From: Proteobacteria bacterium UBA7420
GTDB taxonomy: Bacteria > Pseudomonadota > Gammaproteobacteria > Magnimaribacterales > D2472
Assembly: GCA_002469975.1 (NCBI GenBank)
Contig: DKMG01000035.1
Coordinates: forward strand, 1-6,524
Length of the DNA stretch: 6,524 bases
Reading direction: 5' to 3'
A program made the translations under genes and the position numbers. Below are positions 5,196 through 6,524 of this stretch, piece after piece. Each line of letters begins with the position of its first letter. Positions within the stretch are counted from its first letter, which is position 1. The notes beneath the pieces are model-generated. The model was not told the DNA's origin and did no database searches. It was given only the letters and a program-made list of their open reading frames with translations.

Positions 5196-6524
5196 GTGTC
5201 AGATAAGTATATTGCTAAAGGTTCCTTATCAGTTTCCATAAAATTAGATGAATTCTTAACCTCAGAGGTCTTACCTGATCTCAATATTACTTCAGATCAT
5301 TTTTGGCAGAGCCTTGAGGCAATAGTTCAAGAATTTGGTCCGCGAAATAGAGAGCTTTTAGGTCTTAGAGAAACAATTCAGCAGAAAATTGATGATTGGC
5401 ATTTGTCCAATAAGGGCCAAACTCATAATTTTGAATCCTATAAATCTTTTCTTAAAGAAATTAACTATTTAACTGAAGATAAAGGTGAATTCACAATCGA
5501 AACTCAAAACGTCGATCCTGAAATTGCAACTATTGCTGGACCGCAACTAGTGGTTCCAGTGATGAATGCAAGATTTGCATTGAACGCAGCCAACGCCAGA
5601 TGGGGGAGCTTATACGATGCTCTTTATGGAACAGATATGATTTCTGAGGACGACGGGGCGAGTAGGGCCGGTGCTTATAATCCCATTCGAGGAGATAAGG
5701 TTATCGCTTTTGCTAAAAACTTTTTAGATGAGCATTTTCCTTTAAGTCAGGGATCTTATAATGATGTTTCATCTTTTTCCTTGGTTGATAATTCTCTTAG
5801 TATTGGAACCGTTAATGGAGAATTAACTTCTTTAAAAGATGCTGCTCAGTTTCAAGGGTACCAGGGCTCTGCTGAAAACCCTTCAGGCATTCTACTGAAA
5901 AATAATAATCTACATGCAGAAATTCAAATTGATCCAAGTCACTCTGTTGGAGCAACAGACAAAGCAGGGATTAAAGATGTTTTATTAGAATCTGCTGTAA
6001 CCACTATTCAAGATTGCGAGGATTCAGTAGCAGCTGTTGATGGCGAAGATAAAGTTGAGGTTTATAGAAATTGGCTTGGCTTGATGAGAGGAGACCTGAA
6101 AGAAACATTTATCAAAGGCGGCAGTGAGATGACGAGATCTCTAAATCTTGATCGAGAGTATTTGTCACCAAATGGCTCTCAATTCTCAGTCCCTGGAAGA
6201 AGCTTGATGCTAGTGAGGAATGTTGGGCACTTAATGACCAATCCAGCAATATTTGATCAAGACGGCTTAGAAATTCCAGAAGGTATTCTCGATGCTATGT
6301 TTACTATTTGTATTGCTATGCATGATCTTAATGGAACCGGTCCCATCAAGAATTCTAGAGCTGGAAGTATTTATATCGTTAAGCCTAAGATGCATGGACC
6401 AGATGAAGTGCAGTTTACATGTGATTTATTTTCTGCTGTTGAGAAAGCCTTGGGCATGAAACATTTAACTGCCAAAGTTGGAATTATGGACGAGGAGAGA
6501 AGAACAACCGTGAATCTTAAAGAA
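5196..6524 (+). CDS. glcB: malate synthase G, N-terminal 443 residues
   Basis: Malate synthase G condenses glyoxylate with acetyl-CoA to give malate and CoA in the cytoplasm, allowing use of glycolate, glyoxylate, acetate and fatty acids. The 443 codons are open from a GTG start to the right edge and follow the known E. coli enzyme (about 720 residues) almost without gaps. Recognisable blocks: AGPQLVVPVMNARFALNAAN from residue 114, with WGSLYDALYG at 136-145, DCEDSVAAVD (273-282, Glu275), RNVGHLM with Arg341 matching the catalytic arginine (E. coli 338), YIVKPKMHGP, and IMDEERRT, where Glu433 matches the magnesium ligand (E. coli 427). The second magnesium ligand (Asp455 in E. coli) and the catalytic aspartate (Asp631 in E. 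coli) lie beyond the window. By memory of the E. coli protein there is a three-residue insertion in HDLNGTGPIKNSR. Isocitrate lyase and glycolate oxidase genes are not in view, so the feeding pathway is unknown. It is divergent from the esterase gene. Confidence 0.96.
   Translation, partial: MSDKYIAKGSLSVSIKLDEFLTSEVLPDLNITSDHFWQSLEAIVQEFGPRNRELLGLRETIQQKIDDWHLSNKGQTHNFESYKSFLKEINYLTEDKGEFTIETQNVDPEIATIAGPQLVVPVMNARFALNAANARWGSLYDALYGTDMISEDDGASRAGAYNPIRGDKVIAFAKNFLDEHFPLSQGSYNDVSSFSLVDNSLSIGTVNGELTSLKDAAQFQGYQGSAENPSGILLKNNNLHAEIQIDPSHSVGATDKAGIKDVLLESAVTTIQDCEDSVAAVDGEDKVEVYRNWLGLMRGDLKETFIKGGSEMTRSLNLDREYLSPNGSQFSVPGRSLMLVRNVGHLMTNPAIFDQDGLEIPEGILDAMFTICIAMHDLNGTGPIKNSRAGSIYIVKPKMHGPDEVQFTCDLFSAVEKALGMKHLTAKVGIMDEERRTTVNLKE

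Overview
The window looks like chromosomal DNA from a Gram-negative, probably marine, gammaproteobacterium. The base composition is AT-leaning, roughly 40% G+C by eye. Two lipoproteins carry a lipobox cysteine followed directly by a run of glycines, and most products are exported hydrolases. A SAR86-like or similar oligotrophic lineage would fit, but that is an inference from gene style and not a marker-based placement. I see no tRNA, rRNA, CRISPR array, insertion sequence, integrase or phage gene.

Layout from left to right. (1) Bases 1-263, minus strand: the N-terminus of an S9-family (prolyl oligopeptidase-like) peptidase that runs off the left edge. (2) A 144-bp divergent intergenic region with a candidate promoter and a Shine-Dalgarno for the next gene. 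(3) Bases 408-2246, plus strand: a 612-residue lipoprotein with a poly-Gly linker, an InlB-B-like divergent repeat domain and a degenerate FG-GAP/VCBS beta-propeller. (4) Bases 2259-3956, minus strand: an exported amidohydrolase of the YtcJ/Amidohydro_3 type, convergent with gene 3 across only 12 bp. (5) Bases 4079-5065, minus strand: a lipoprotein alpha/beta-hydrolase of the LpqC/PHB-depolymerase esterase family, 122 bp upstream of the amidohydrolase. (6) A 130-bp AT-rich divergent region. (7) Bases 5196-6524, plus strand: the first 443 codons of malate synthase G (glcB), starting at GTG and running off the right edge.

Working together: the exported peptidase, amidohydrolase and esterase are consistent with scavenging of peptides, amides and esters at the cell envelope. 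Malate synthase G condenses glyoxylate with acetyl-CoA, so it would help assimilate two-carbon units. The esterase and glcB are divergently arranged and share one upstream region; a link between ester or polyhydroxyalkanoate breakdown and glyoxylate metabolism is possible but unproven. The genes alternate in orientation and do not form one clear operon.

I did not find convincing evidence of a new multi-gene system. The least familiar gene is the 612-residue propeller lipoprotein, whose repeat spacing suggests seven blades with metal-binding loops kept only in the first two and last two.
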